Below, in pieces: positions 1-5,016 of a stretch of DNA of 5,024 nt. The stretch spans positions 1 through 5,024 of the forward strand of contig JACDAW010000162.1 of NCBI GenBank assembly GCA_013695245.1, given 5' to 3'. The translations under genes and the position numbers were made by a program. Source of the stretch: Pyrinomonadaceae bacterium (lineage in GTDB: Bacteria > Acidobacteriota > Blastocatellia > Pyrinomonadales > Pyrinomonadaceae). Every line of letters starts with the position of its first letter. Positions within the stretch are counted from its first letter, which is position 1. A model generated the notes under the pieces. The model was not told the origin of the DNA. It did not search any database and was given only the letters and a program-made list of their open reading frames with translations.

Positions 1-26
1 CTCCTTAACATCAACCCTTCACCGCA

Positions 27-32
27 TAGGAG
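27..32 (+). promoter_or_regulatory. Shine-Dalgarno of the first gene
   Basis: TAGGAG ends 9 bases before the ATG at 42. This is a good ribosome binding site at normal spacing and supports that ATG as the start. The promoter must lie left of the window or in its first bases, and I see no convincing -35/-10 pair there. Confidence 0.75.
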
Positions 33-41
33 AAAAAGAAG

Positions 42-362
42 ATGCAAGCGAATCTTAGCAGTAGGAACACAGCCGACACAACGCACGTTCTTGTGCGCTT
101 CCCGTTAGGGCAAATAGTGGCTACTCATGGCGCATTAGAGACGCTAGAAGGAGCAGGACAGTTACCACGGGAGTTTATTAGTCGTCACGCGCGGCTTGAG
201 CAAGGCGAGTTGTCTGACGAAGACCACCGAGAAAATCTTTTCAGCGTGGATAAACATCTGCGGATATTCACCGCGTACAAGACTGCTAAAGGCGTGAAGC
301 TTTGGGTAATAAGCGAGGCCGACCGCTCTACTACAACCTTGCTCTTACCTGACGAGTATTAG
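42..362 (+). CDS. Small conserved protein of unknown function (plasmid-related type)
   Basis: This gene encodes 106 residues, complete, with an ATG start behind TAGGAG and a TAG stop. I recognise the pattern of a small family common in bacterial chromosomes and plasmids. It has an LGQIVATxGALETLE segment (residues 22-36), a middle part with L-x-RH and an acidic SDEDHREN stretch (58-65), then a FTAY element (76-79). A very conserved end reads W-V-I-S-EADRS-TTT-LLLPDEY (88-106). Relatives are variously labelled plasmid-related protein or, misleadingly, type I restriction subunit. No methylase or nuclease motif is present here, so I do not accept a restriction role. There is no signal peptide or membrane segment, so it is probably a compact cytoplasmic protein. 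It stands alone, followed by a strong hairpin and convergent to the aro cluster. The family resemblance is from memory, and the biochemical function is unknown. Confidence 0.85.
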   Translation: MQANLSSRNTADTTHVLVRFPLGQIVATHGALETLEGAGQLPREFISRHARLEQGELSDEDHRENLFSVDKHLRIFTAYKTAKGVKLWVISEADRSTTTLLLPDEY

Positions 363-382
363 TAGTAGAATGACGTTCAGGC

Positions 383-412
383 GAGCCGCTATGCTTTATG
401 CGGAAGCGGCTC
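383..412 (+). terminator. GC-rich hairpin, probable terminator of the first gene
   Basis: GAGCCGCT (383-390) and AGCGGCTC (405-412) form a perfect 8-bp stem around a 14-base loop, 20 bases after the stop at 362. The run that follows is only moderately T-rich (TGTTCATGTT), so a classical U-tract is missing. The position between convergent genes supports a transcription end, perhaps for both strands. The hairpin itself is read directly from the sequence; termination is inferred. Confidence 0.65.
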
Positions 413-546
413 ACTGTTCATGTTACAGCACCTATCAACAGCACAAAGTTACAGAAATTTCTTTTTGACTTTTGAAGATATTTCTTAGAGTTTTTAGAGT
501 AGAAAAATGGCGATAAATCGTTTATTATTAACACCCAAGTTTTGTG
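413..546. other. AT-rich convergent intergenic stretch
   Basis: No gene is supportable here. The stretch holds a 7-base direct repeat GTTACAG (422-428 and 448-454) and a palindrome AGAAATTTCT (453-462) followed by TTTT. That palindrome is framed by AAAGT (445-449) and ACTTT (468-472). It also holds two close TTAGAG copies around 485-499. The framed palindrome could act as a weak bidirectional transcription end for the minus-strand cluster, whose last stop is at 547. A 26-codon frame from ATG 507 lacks a ribosome binding site, and I do not call it. Confidence 0.4.
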
Positions 547-753
547 TTAGAGCGAATGCCGGTAGAGAATATCTTCGGCTTCGTTGAGCAACTTCTGTGT
601 GAGGAAGAGTCGCACGGGAGTGTCGCCAATATCCTCCGTGTGAAGTTCAAAATATCCTTCGCCGTGCCACCGCGCAAGATGTTTCCAGTTGTCTTTGTTC
701 TTTAGTTCTTTAGCGACATTCAACGCCTTTGCATCTGTTATCTGTCTAGTCAT
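547..753 (-). CDS. Small hypothetical protein, last gene of the aro cluster
   Basis: This frame encodes 68 residues starting MTRQITDAKA and ending LYRHSL. I choose the ATG at 753 because AAGGA (complement of 763-767) precedes it by 9 bases. A longer reading from 789 (80 residues) has no ribosome binding site. The protein is soluble and mixed charged. A helical, lysine-rich first half (residues 6-22) leads to a W-K-H-L-A-R-W-H cluster (about 23-30). A short beta-like stretch FELHTED follows, then a helical end with LTQKLLNEAEDIL. I recognise no family or catalytic motif. It starts 48 bases after the aroK stop in the same direction, so it could be read through from aroA-aroK. Nothing in its sequence points to aromatic biosynthesis. 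It is probably real, because the start signal and amino acid make-up look natural. The function is unknown. Confidence 0.6.
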   Translation of the reverse strand: MTRQITDAKALNVAKELKNKDNWKHLARWHGEGYFELHTEDIGDTPVRLFLTQKLLNEAEDILYRHSL

Positions 754-760
754 CGTTTCG

Positions 761-767
761 CTTCCTT
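761..767 (-). promoter_or_regulatory. Shine-Dalgarno deciding the start of the small gene
   Basis: Read on the minus strand this is AAGGAAG, with the AAGGA core 9 bases before the ATG at 753. It argues for the 68-residue product over the 80-residue one starting at 789. Confidence 0.6.
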
Positions 768-801
768 CGTCTATCAAACCGTCATTCATCTGGGATAAGC
801 A

Positions 802-1332
802 TCATCTTTTAGCAAAACGTTGCCGAAGAGATTTGACTATTACAAAAGCTAATTCGTCCGCGCTGCTATTTTCGGTTACGGGCACATGTAACATCGCCAA
901 CTTGTAGCATTGACGACGCTCATCGTAAAGCGCGTGCGTAGTTTTGCGGTCAATGGCAAGCGGACGTAATTGTTGTTCAGACGCGATTCTTTTCCAGCAC
1001 AACTCAAACGGCGCATCAAGCCAGACGGTGTAGCATTCATGCTTTGCGATAAGCGCACGATTGCGCTCAAGCGTCCAAGCACCGCCTCCGAGCGCAATAA
1101 TGCGCGCCGTTTTTCTCTCCAATACAATCTGCAAGGCTAAAGTTTCAGCGCGGCGAAATTGCTCTTCGCCTTCCCTTTCGATCAATTCAGGAACACTACG
1201 CTTTTCTTGCTCAGCGATAATTTCGTCCAGATCGAGCATCTGGCAATCTAAGCGACGAGCGAGCGCACGCGCAAAAGTGGACTTGCCTGCGCCCATAAAA
1301 CCCATTATCACAATGAGCGGAAGATGTTTCAT
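802..1332 (-). CDS. aroK: Shikimate kinase
   Basis: This gene encodes 176 residues, the normal length for the family. The enzyme transfers the ATP gamma-phosphate to the 3-hydroxyl of shikimate, the fifth step of the cytoplasmic chorismate pathway. Visible motifs are the Walker A loop GFMGAGKST (residues 11-19) and the shikimate-binding DLDEII region with Asp34 (34-39). Next come FR with Arg60, then the GGG substrate loop (82-84). The lid-domain LRPL has Arg123, and the late LYDERRQCY segment carries an arginine of the type that binds shikimate or ATP (139-140). All expected key residues are present. The start codon overlaps the aroA stop in an ATGA arrangement, the usual sign of translational coupling, so no separate ribosome binding site is needed. 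A small gene follows 48 bases downstream. The symbol aroK is used for the single-copy form; aroL would describe the same activity. Confidence 0.95.
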   Translation of the reverse strand: MKHLPLIVIMGFMGAGKSTFARALARRLDCQMLDLDEIIAEQEKRSVPELIEREGEEQFRRAETLALQIVLERKTARIIALGGGAWTLERNRALIAKHECYTVWLDAPFELCWKRIASEQQLRPLAIDRKTTHALYDERRQCYKLAMLHVPVTENSSADELAFVIVKSLRQRFAKR

Positions 1333-2654
1333 CTCTCGGTAATTGATTCAAGCAGCGCGAAGAACTCAGGGAACGAAACGCTCACCGCTTCCGCGCCTTC
1401 GATCATTGATTCGCCTTCCGCAATGAGCGCGGCGATGGTGAACGCCATCGCAATGCGGTGATCGCCCTTTGCATCCAGAAGCGCGCCGCGCAAAACGGTT
1501 CGCCCGCCGACAGCAAAGCCGTCATCATACTCTTCGACTTCCGCATTCATCCGCCGCAAGTTTTCAATTGTTGCGCGGATACGATCCGATTCTTTAACGC
1601 GCAGTTCGCCCGCATCACGAACTTCTAAGCCGCCTTCCACCTGCGTGCCAATGACGGCGAGCATCGGCAGTTCGTCAATCAACCCTGCAACTCTCGTCCC
1701 GCGCAATATGAATTTGGTTTGCTTCTTTGAATTTGCAAGCGCGCCTGTGCCACGCACCTCGATGTCGCCAACGCTTTCATTACATACGTCGCGCACGTTC
1801 CTGACGCGAATATCCGCGCCGAGTTCACGCATCGTTTGTAAAAATTGTGTGCGCGTTGGATTAACCCCGACGTTCTGCAAAATGAGATGCGAGCGTGGGA
1901 GCAGCGCGGCGGCAGCAATGAGAAACGCTGCCGACGACAGATCGCCGGGAACACTGAAGTCGCGCGCGAGCGGAGGTTTCCCGCCTTCGATAGTGATGCG
2001 CGTTCTATCTTGCTTGTTCGTTTCAACCTTTACGTTGATCCCGAACCATCGAAGCATCCGCTCGGTGTGATCGCGTGTTTGCGCGTGCGACTCGATCACT
2101 TCGGTGCGCCCGGAGGCGTTGAGTCCGGCAAGCAAAATGCAGGATTTAACTTGCGCGCTTGGCAGAGGAAGCGCATAGCTGACGGGTTCGAGCGGCGGGC
2201 GACCTTCGATTTGTAACGGAGCGCGATCCTGTTCTGAAGAGATGCGCGCCCCCATCAACTGAAGCGGCTCAATGATCCGGCGCATCGGACGCGCGCGCAG
2301 GCTTTCATCGCCGGTAAGCGTTGACGCGAAAGGCTGTCCGGCGAGCACTCCGGCAAGCAGGCGCATCGTCGTTCCGCTATTGCCGCAATCGAGCGCGCTA
2401 GGCGGCGCTTGAAGCAGCATTGTGCTTTCCGTTCCAACGCCTTCAATGATAATGGTGTTTGCCTCGCGTTTGAAGCGGACGCCGAGTTGCGCGAGACAAG
2501 CAAGGGTTGAAGCACAGTCTGCGCTCGTCGAAAAGTTGCTGATGCGCGGACGCCCGCGCGCAAGTGCGGCGATGATCGCGGCGCGGTGCGAAATGGATTT
2601 ATCGCCCGGAAGTTCCATCTGACCTTCGAGCCTTCGCGCCGGTAAAATCTTCAT
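1329..2654 (-). CDS. aroA: 3-phosphoshikimate 1-carboxyvinyltransferase (EPSP synthase)
   Basis: This gene encodes 441 residues, full length for EPSP synthase. The enzyme joins phosphoenolpyruvate to shikimate 3-phosphate, the sixth step toward chorismate and the target of glyphosate. Motifs in order are PGDKSISHR (16-24, catalytic Lys19, Ser20 and Arg24) and DCGNSGTTMR (89-98). RPM with Arg122 follows, then SAQVKS (166-171) and TRDHTERM (193-200). The second half has PGDLSS (246-251), DELP with catalytic Asp327, VKESDR (353-358, with Lys354 and Glu355) and GDHRIAMA (397-404). The wording of PGDKSISHR and SAQVK fits the Bacillus/Agrobacterium-like group rather than the E. coli type. The normal Gly in GNSGTT is kept, so I make no claim about glyphosate tolerance. 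In-frame stops lie just upstream, so ATG 2654 is the first possible ATG; it lacks a clear Shine-Dalgarno. It overlaps aroK by 4 bases and begins 43 bases after the YcxB-like gene. Confidence 0.97.
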   Translation of the reverse strand: MKILPARRLEGQMELPGDKSISHRAAIIAALARGRPRISNFSTSADCASTLACLAQLGVRFKREANTIIIEGVGTESTMLLQAPPSALDCGNSGTTMRLLAGVLAGQPFASTLTGDESLRARPMRRIIEPLQLMGARISSEQDRAPLQIEGRPPLEPVSYALPLPSAQVKSCILLAGLNASGRTEVIESHAQTRDHTERMLRWFGINVKVETNKQDRTRITIEGGKPPLARDFSVPGDLSSAAFLIAAAALLPRSHLILQNVGVNPTRTQFLQTMRELGADIRVRNVRDVCNESVGDIEVRGTGALANSKKQTKFILRGTRVAGLIDELPMLAVIGTQVEGGLEVRDAGELRVKESDRIRATIENLRRMNAEVEEYDDGFAVGGRTVLRGALLDAKGDHRIAMAFTIAALIAEGESMIEGAEAVSVSFPEFFALLESITER

Positions 2655-2660
2655 GCGACG

Positions 2661-2669
2661 ATGTTATCA
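2661..2669 (-). promoter_or_regulatory. Possible extended -10 of aroA (leaderless start)
   Basis: On the minus strand the sequence reads TGATAACAT: a TG, one base, then TAACAT, which matches TATAAT at four of six positions. Its last base lies at -7 if the A of the aroA ATG (2654) is +1, exactly where a leaderless transcript would begin. No good -35 is present at 17 bases. This would fit the absence of a Shine-Dalgarno for aroA, but the motif is short and could be chance. Confidence 0.25.
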
Positions 2670-2697
2670 CTCGCATTCATGACATAGGAGACACATT

Positions 2698-3300
2698 CTA
2701 GCGCCAATCGGGCGGCTCTAAGCTCGACGGGACGTATGTATTCTCACAAGAATCCTCGCTGCTGAGCTGCTTCACCGATAAGTTTTGATCAATGTGGCGA
2801 TGCAACAGCGCCCTGAAAGCCACCCCTTGTTTAGAATCTCGAAATACCCTTTTGGGAATGATTGTTACCGAGCCGATGTTCTTGCCATAAATCAACAGGT
2901 AAAAGCTCTTATCCTCTATGACTTCGGTGTACAAACTCCACGCCACAGATGCATTAATACTTCTAGTATTGAATCCAATACCTTGATCTGAAAACGATAA
3001 ATTGTATTCATCACGGAATTTCAGGTCGCCACGGAAGTAGCGGCGTGGAAGATCGAAGATGAAGCCGTGAAAGAAAGCTGCTCCCACAAACAATATCAAG
3101 CTGATGGTAAACCACAATGAGAGTCCAAGTTCAATTAACGAAAGTAGTATTAAGCCGAAAGAGATCAGTGTATAGCTCACAACCAAGCGTATTAGCGTCT
3201 CCTTCGACCTCCAGAGGAAGAGGCGCGCGGCTGCTAAGTACTCTTGTTCTGTGTATTTGAAATTCAGTTGAACGACTTCGGTATTTTCTAATCTCTCCAT
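2698..3300 (-). CDS. YcxB-like membrane protein
   Basis: This gene encodes 200 residues from ATG 3300. The same frame continues back to an ATG at 3384 (228 residues), and neither start has a strong ribosome binding site. I prefer 3300 because the family core normally begins a few residues before LNFKYTEQEY (12-21 here), and the extra 28 residues look unlike a conserved domain. Two hydrophobic segments (about 36-56 and 60-82) suggest an inner-membrane hairpin. A short basic LPRRYFRG linker and a soluble YcxB-type domain (about 95-160) follow. That domain carries the marks of the family: an SDQGIGF turn, then W-S-L-Y-T-E-V-IED, then YGKN and TIIPKRVF. A polar tail ends at PPDWR. The molecular function of YcxB proteins is not established. 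It lies 43 bases upstream of aroA in the same direction, so it may be co-transcribed. Its GC content on sampled lines (35-43%) is far below that of aroA (60-67%), hinting at a separate history. Confidence 0.8.
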   Translation of the reverse strand: MERLENTEVVQLNFKYTEQEYLAAARLFLWRSKETLIRLVVSYTLISFGLILLSLIELGLSLWFTISLILFVGAAFFHGFIFDLPRRYFRGDLKFRDEYNLSFSDQGIGFNTRSINASVAWSLYTEVIEDKSFYLLIYGKNIGSVTIIPKRVFRDSKQGVAFRALLHRHIDQNLSVKQLSSEDSCENTYVPSSLEPPDWR

Positions 3301-3629
3301 GAAACTTATGCGGATGTAGGAAACCTGACTATTAAATATACCGACAAGTTCGATATTAACATTCTTTAGAAGCAGGTGGTGCATGTACGCTCAACTTAAT
3401 ACTTTTTTTATAGTTGAAACAAGTTGCAGCACATCAGCCTGCACGTTTATTATATTTTCATCTTGCTCTAGCCGATTATCAATTCTCACCTTATTCTTGA
3501 CACGCCAAGTCGCAGCGTGTTAAATCGTGCGGTGCTTCCGGTTCACTGCTCCGTCCGTTTTGCTCCGCGAGGGGTGTGTCTCTTCGTCCGCGACGGTTTC
3601 GGTGTAAATTATAAGACCCGATTGAAGAC
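3301..3629. other. Divergent intergenic region
   Basis: This stretch separates the minus-strand YcxB-like gene from the plus-strand kinase. The left part is AT-rich. It includes a minus-strand TATAAT (3449-3454) without a matching -35, and a TTTTTTT run near 3404-3410, so the YcxB-like gene may be driven from here through a leader of about 140 bases. The right part is GC-rich and holds the promoter at 3497-3525. Downstream of that is a leader with a small CGTC-CGC-GACG hairpin (3585-3595). If the longer YcxB-like start at 3384 is correct, the true gap is 3385-3629. I see no gene or RNA family in it. Confidence 0.5.
3497..3525 (+). promoter_or_regulatory. Sigma70-type promoter for the kinase-STAS locus
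   Basis: A perfect -35 TTGACA (3497-3502) is followed after exactly 17 bases by TTAAAT (3520-3525), a four-of-six -10 match. Transcription would begin near 3532 and give a leader of roughly 98 bases before the GTG at 3630. This is the best promoter in the window. Its housekeeping form suggests that the locus is not obviously autoregulated by an alternative sigma factor. Confidence 0.6.
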
Positions 3630-4043
3630 GTGACGATTGAAACCGCAAAGCGACAGTTTCCAAGTCGCATCGAAACGATTGCCGGGGCGACCGCGGCCGT
3701 CATTAAAGAAGCTGAGTCGTTTGGCTTTTCCGGCGAAGCCTTGGACGGGATTGATATGGCGGTGCGCGAGGCGGTGACAAATGCCGTGCTGCACGGGAAC
3801 AAGCAGGACGCGACCAAAACAGTTAATGTCATCGTCGAGCGCAACAGCGATTCGTTTGTCGTCGCGGTGCAGGATGAGGGAGAAGGTTTTAACCCGTCTG
3901 ATGTGCCTGATCCGACTGACGAGCAGAATTTGTTGAAAGCTTCCGGGCGCGGAATGTTGTTTATGCGCGCCTTCATGGACGAAGTTGAATGGACGAAGCA
4001 TCCGGCGGGCGGCACCATTGTGCGGATGACGAAGAGAAAATAG
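3630..4043 (+). CDS. RsbW/SpoIIAB-like serine kinase (anti-sigma-type regulator)
   Basis: This gene encodes 137 residues, typical for the family, starting at GTG 3630. An in-frame stop lies 18 bases upstream and the next Met is inside the ATPase fold, so GTG is the only sensible start. Only a weak GAAG precedes it. The product is a stand-alone GHKL ATPase. The N-box reads VREAVTNAVLHGN (45-57) with Mg-binding Asn51. The G1 box reads DEGEGF (82-87) and the G2 box GRGM (106-109). The last strand motif is GGTIVRM (127-133). Such proteins phosphorylate a STAS-domain partner and, in the free form, hold a sigma factor or other target. The STAS gene that follows supports this pairing. The Bacillus order (antagonist, kinase, sigma) is reversed here and no sigma factor is visible, so the target is unknown. 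A catalytic kinase role is inferred from intact motifs. Confidence 0.9.
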   Translation: MTIETAKRQFPSRIETIAGATAAVIKEAESFGFSGEALDGIDMAVREAVTNAVLHGNKQDATKTVNVIVERNSDSFVVAVQDEGEGFNPSDVPDPTDEQNLLKASGRGMLFMRAFMDEVEWTKHPAGGTIVRMTKRK

Positions 4044-4151
4044 TTTTTGATTTTAGATTTGCGATTTTTGATTTGAAAAGTTAACGACTAATAATTTGTG
4101 ATTCTTAAATTCGGGGACGCAAATCGTAAATCGGCAATCTAAAATCAAAAA
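4044..4151. repeat. Inverted repeat built of GATTTNN heptamers
   Basis: Arms 4044-4075 and 4120-4151 match at 28 of 32 positions as an inverted repeat around a 44-base centre. The outer 16 bases of each arm are perfect. The left arm from 4049 is a strict 7-base series: GATTTTA, GATTTGC, GATTTTT, GATTTGA. The right arm read on the minus strand from 4146 gives GATTTTA, GATTGCC, GATTTAC, GATTTGC. It begins directly after the kinase stop and ends 9 bases before the next Shine-Dalgarno. It could fold as a long RNA stem affecting termination or mRNA decay, or be a small repeat element spread in the genome. The structure is seen directly; the role is inferred. Confidence 0.8.
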
Positions 4152-4160
4152 TCCTTAATG

Positions 4161-4166
4161 AAGGAG
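4161..4166 (+). promoter_or_regulatory. Shine-Dalgarno deciding the STAS gene start
   Basis: AAGGAG lies 10 bases before ATG 4177 but only 1 base before an in-frame TTG at 4168. The spacing rules out the TTG and sets the start at the ATG. Confidence 0.75.
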
Positions 4167-4176
4167 ATTGGCAGAA

Positions 4177-4524
4177 ATGGCTGAACTTAATTTTAACGAG
4201 CGTCAGGCGGGCGACGTAACGATCCTCGACATGAGCGGCAAGATCACTATCGGCGAAGGCAGCGTCACGCTTCGCAGCGCGATCCGCCGCCTGCTCGAAG
4301 AAGGCAAAAAGAAGATTCTCCTGAATCTCGCGGGCGTCAGCTACGTTGACTCTTCCGGGATCGGCGAACTCGTCTCATCTTTCACGGCGATCAACAAAGA
4401 GGGCGGACAACTCAAACTGCTCAACTTGACGCAGAAAATCCGTGACCTGCTCGCCATCACTAAACTCTTAACCGTTTTTGATTCTTACGACGAAGAAGAG
4501 ACGGCGCTTAACAGCTATAAGTAA
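4177..4524 (+). CDS. STAS-domain anti-sigma factor antagonist (RsbV/SpoIIAA-like)
   Basis: This gene encodes 115 residues starting MAELNFNERQ, behind AAGGAG at good spacing. An in-frame TTG nine bases earlier is too close to that site to be used. A single STAS fold fills the protein. An N-terminal beta strand VTILDMSGKI (14-23) leads to a helix rich in Arg and Lys (32-46) and the strand ILLNLAGVSYVD (47-58). The signature loop DSSGIGEL (58-65) follows. Ser59, directly after Asp58, matches the serine phosphorylated in SpoIIAA and RsbV. The later GGQLKLLNL strand and the TKLLTVFDSY end are typical. The family releases a target from its kinase when unphosphorylated. The upstream RsbW-like kinase, 133 bases away, is the obvious partner. 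The acidic residue found after GEL in SpoIIAA is replaced (GKIT), a common variation outside Bacilli. A chemotaxis-like or slime/exopolysaccharide output is possible, since no sigma gene is adjacent. Confidence 0.92.
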   Translation: MAELNFNERQAGDVTILDMSGKITIGEGSVTLRSAIRRLLEEGKKKILLNLAGVSYVDSSGIGELVSSFTAINKEGGQLKLLNLTQKIRDLLAITKLLTVFDSYDEEETALNSYK

Positions 4525-4728
4525 ACGTCGTCGAACTTGACACAGAAGTTTCCCCTTCCGCGTCGCCCTTCGGGAACGGCGCGGCTCCCCGTCAACAAAT
4601 TGGTTTTCACAGCGAACGTCCGACCGCGCTAAGAGTCGCCCGATGCGCCTCGCTTCCGGCGCGCGTTCGTCAGGAATAAACCCATCGTTGAATGATTCTT
4701 CAAGGACTTTGACCAGAAGGAGAAACTC
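4525..4728 (+). other. Intergenic region with two GC-rich hairpins
   Basis: No gene is supportable. One fold pairs CCGCG (4558-4562) with CGCGG (4580-4584) and carries an inner CC-TTCG-GG tetraloop (4567-4574). A second pairs GCGCC (4645-4649) with GGCGC (4658-4662) around an 8-base loop. Neither is followed by a T-run, so termination of the STAS transcript is uncertain. A TTGACA (4537-4542) has no -10 at a normal distance, so I do not call a promoter. The next gene may have its own promoter here or be read through. Confidence 0.4.
4717..4722 (+). promoter_or_regulatory. Shine-Dalgarno for the TTG-started gene
   Basis: AAGGAG ends 6 bases before TTG 4729. This strong site, plus the signal peptide that begins right at the TTG, supports this unusual start codon. 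Confidence 0.8.
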
Positions 4729-5016
4729 TTGAAAAGATTTAACTTGCTCCGCTCGATCAAAAGTGGCGTCCTCGCCTTGAGCTTCATTGCGCTTGTCGCA
4801 AGCGCTTCGGCGTCCGCACAAAATAACAATAACAACAACCGCGTCGCCACGGTGAACGACAACACGCGCGTTGTCGAGCGCGACAACGATACGGATTGGG
4901 GTTGGCTCGGCTTGGCTGGCTTGGCTGGATTAGCTGGTCTCTTGAAGCGCCCGACGCGAGAGACGGTCGTGCAGCGTCAGGTTGACGTCGATCCGGGAAC
5001 GACGCGCCGTCCGTAG
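4729..5016 (+). CDS. Secreted or envelope protein with WGxxGxxG-type segment
   Basis: This gene encodes 95 residues from a TTG start with a strong AAGGAG. A clear signal peptide comes first. It has basic residues in MKRFNLLRSIK, a hydrophobic core (13-24), and an A-S-A cleavage box at 28-30 before Gln31. After cleavage comes a run of six Asn (32-37), then a polar linker with Thr, Asp and Arg (38-56). A glycine-rich hydrophobic segment follows: W57-G-W-L-G-L-A-G, continuing as LAG repeats to Leu72, then a basic KRPTR stop. The WG-x2-G-x2-G pattern with a following basic cluster matches the WGxxGxxG family, seen in several phyla with small exported proteins and likely a membrane anchor or sorting signal. 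Unlike a strict C-terminal sorting tag, 23 residues follow it, including VVQRQVDVDPG. Part of the segment is coded by three 9-base repeats. Function is unknown. It lies 204 bases downstream of the STAS gene. Confidence 0.8.
   Translation: MKRFNLLRSIKSGVLALSFIALVASASASAQNNNNNNRVATVNDNTRVVERDNDTDWGWLGLAGLAGLAGLLKRPTRETVVQRQVDVDPGTTRRP
4912..4938 (+). repeat. Three 9-base tandem repeats coding Leu-Ala-Gly
   Basis: TTGGCTGGC, TTGGCTGGA and TTAGCTGGT lie head to tail in frame and encode LAG three times in the membrane segment of the secreted protein. A weaker earlier copy, TTGGCTCGG (4902-4910), sits one base before them in another phase. This suggests growth by slippage and possible length variation between strains. 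Confidence 0.75.

Noticed and set aside
89..106. Conserved-looking glyphosate-tolerance variant in the aroA DCGNSGTTMR motif
   Set aside because: The glycine linked to sensitivity is present. Class cannot be settled from motifs by eye, so no tolerance claim is made. The positions given here are residues of the aroA product.
422..454. Two GTTACAG direct repeats as iterons or an attachment site
   Set aside because: There are only two 7-base copies, with no replication or integrase gene in view. This is compatible with chance in AT-rich DNA.
507..587. 26-codon plus-strand frame from ATG 507
   Set aside because: It has no Shine-Dalgarno and runs into the antisense of the small minus-strand gene. 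It is too short to support.
689..907. 72-codon plus-strand frame with a hydrophobic start
   Set aside because: It crosses the ends of two minus-strand genes and has no ribosome binding site. The hydrophobic look comes from reading Lys/Glu-rich coding DNA backwards.
1645..2070. 141-codon plus-strand frame across aroA
   Set aside because: It lies wholly antisense to a certain EPSP synthase with all motifs intact. Its product is rich in Arg, Ser and Pro with no recognisable domain, as expected for a shadow frame.
3610..3615. TATAAG as a second -10 for the kinase
   Set aside because: No -35 lies at the right distance, and transcription would start only about 8 bases before the GTG.
3491..4018. 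175-codon minus-strand frame across the kinase
   Set aside because: It is antisense to the RsbW-like gene with its conserved boxes, has low-complexity Ser/Arg content, and would overlap the promoter.
4537..4542. TTGACA as a promoter for the secreted protein gene
   Set aside because: The DNA 15-19 bases downstream is GC-rich with no -10-like element.
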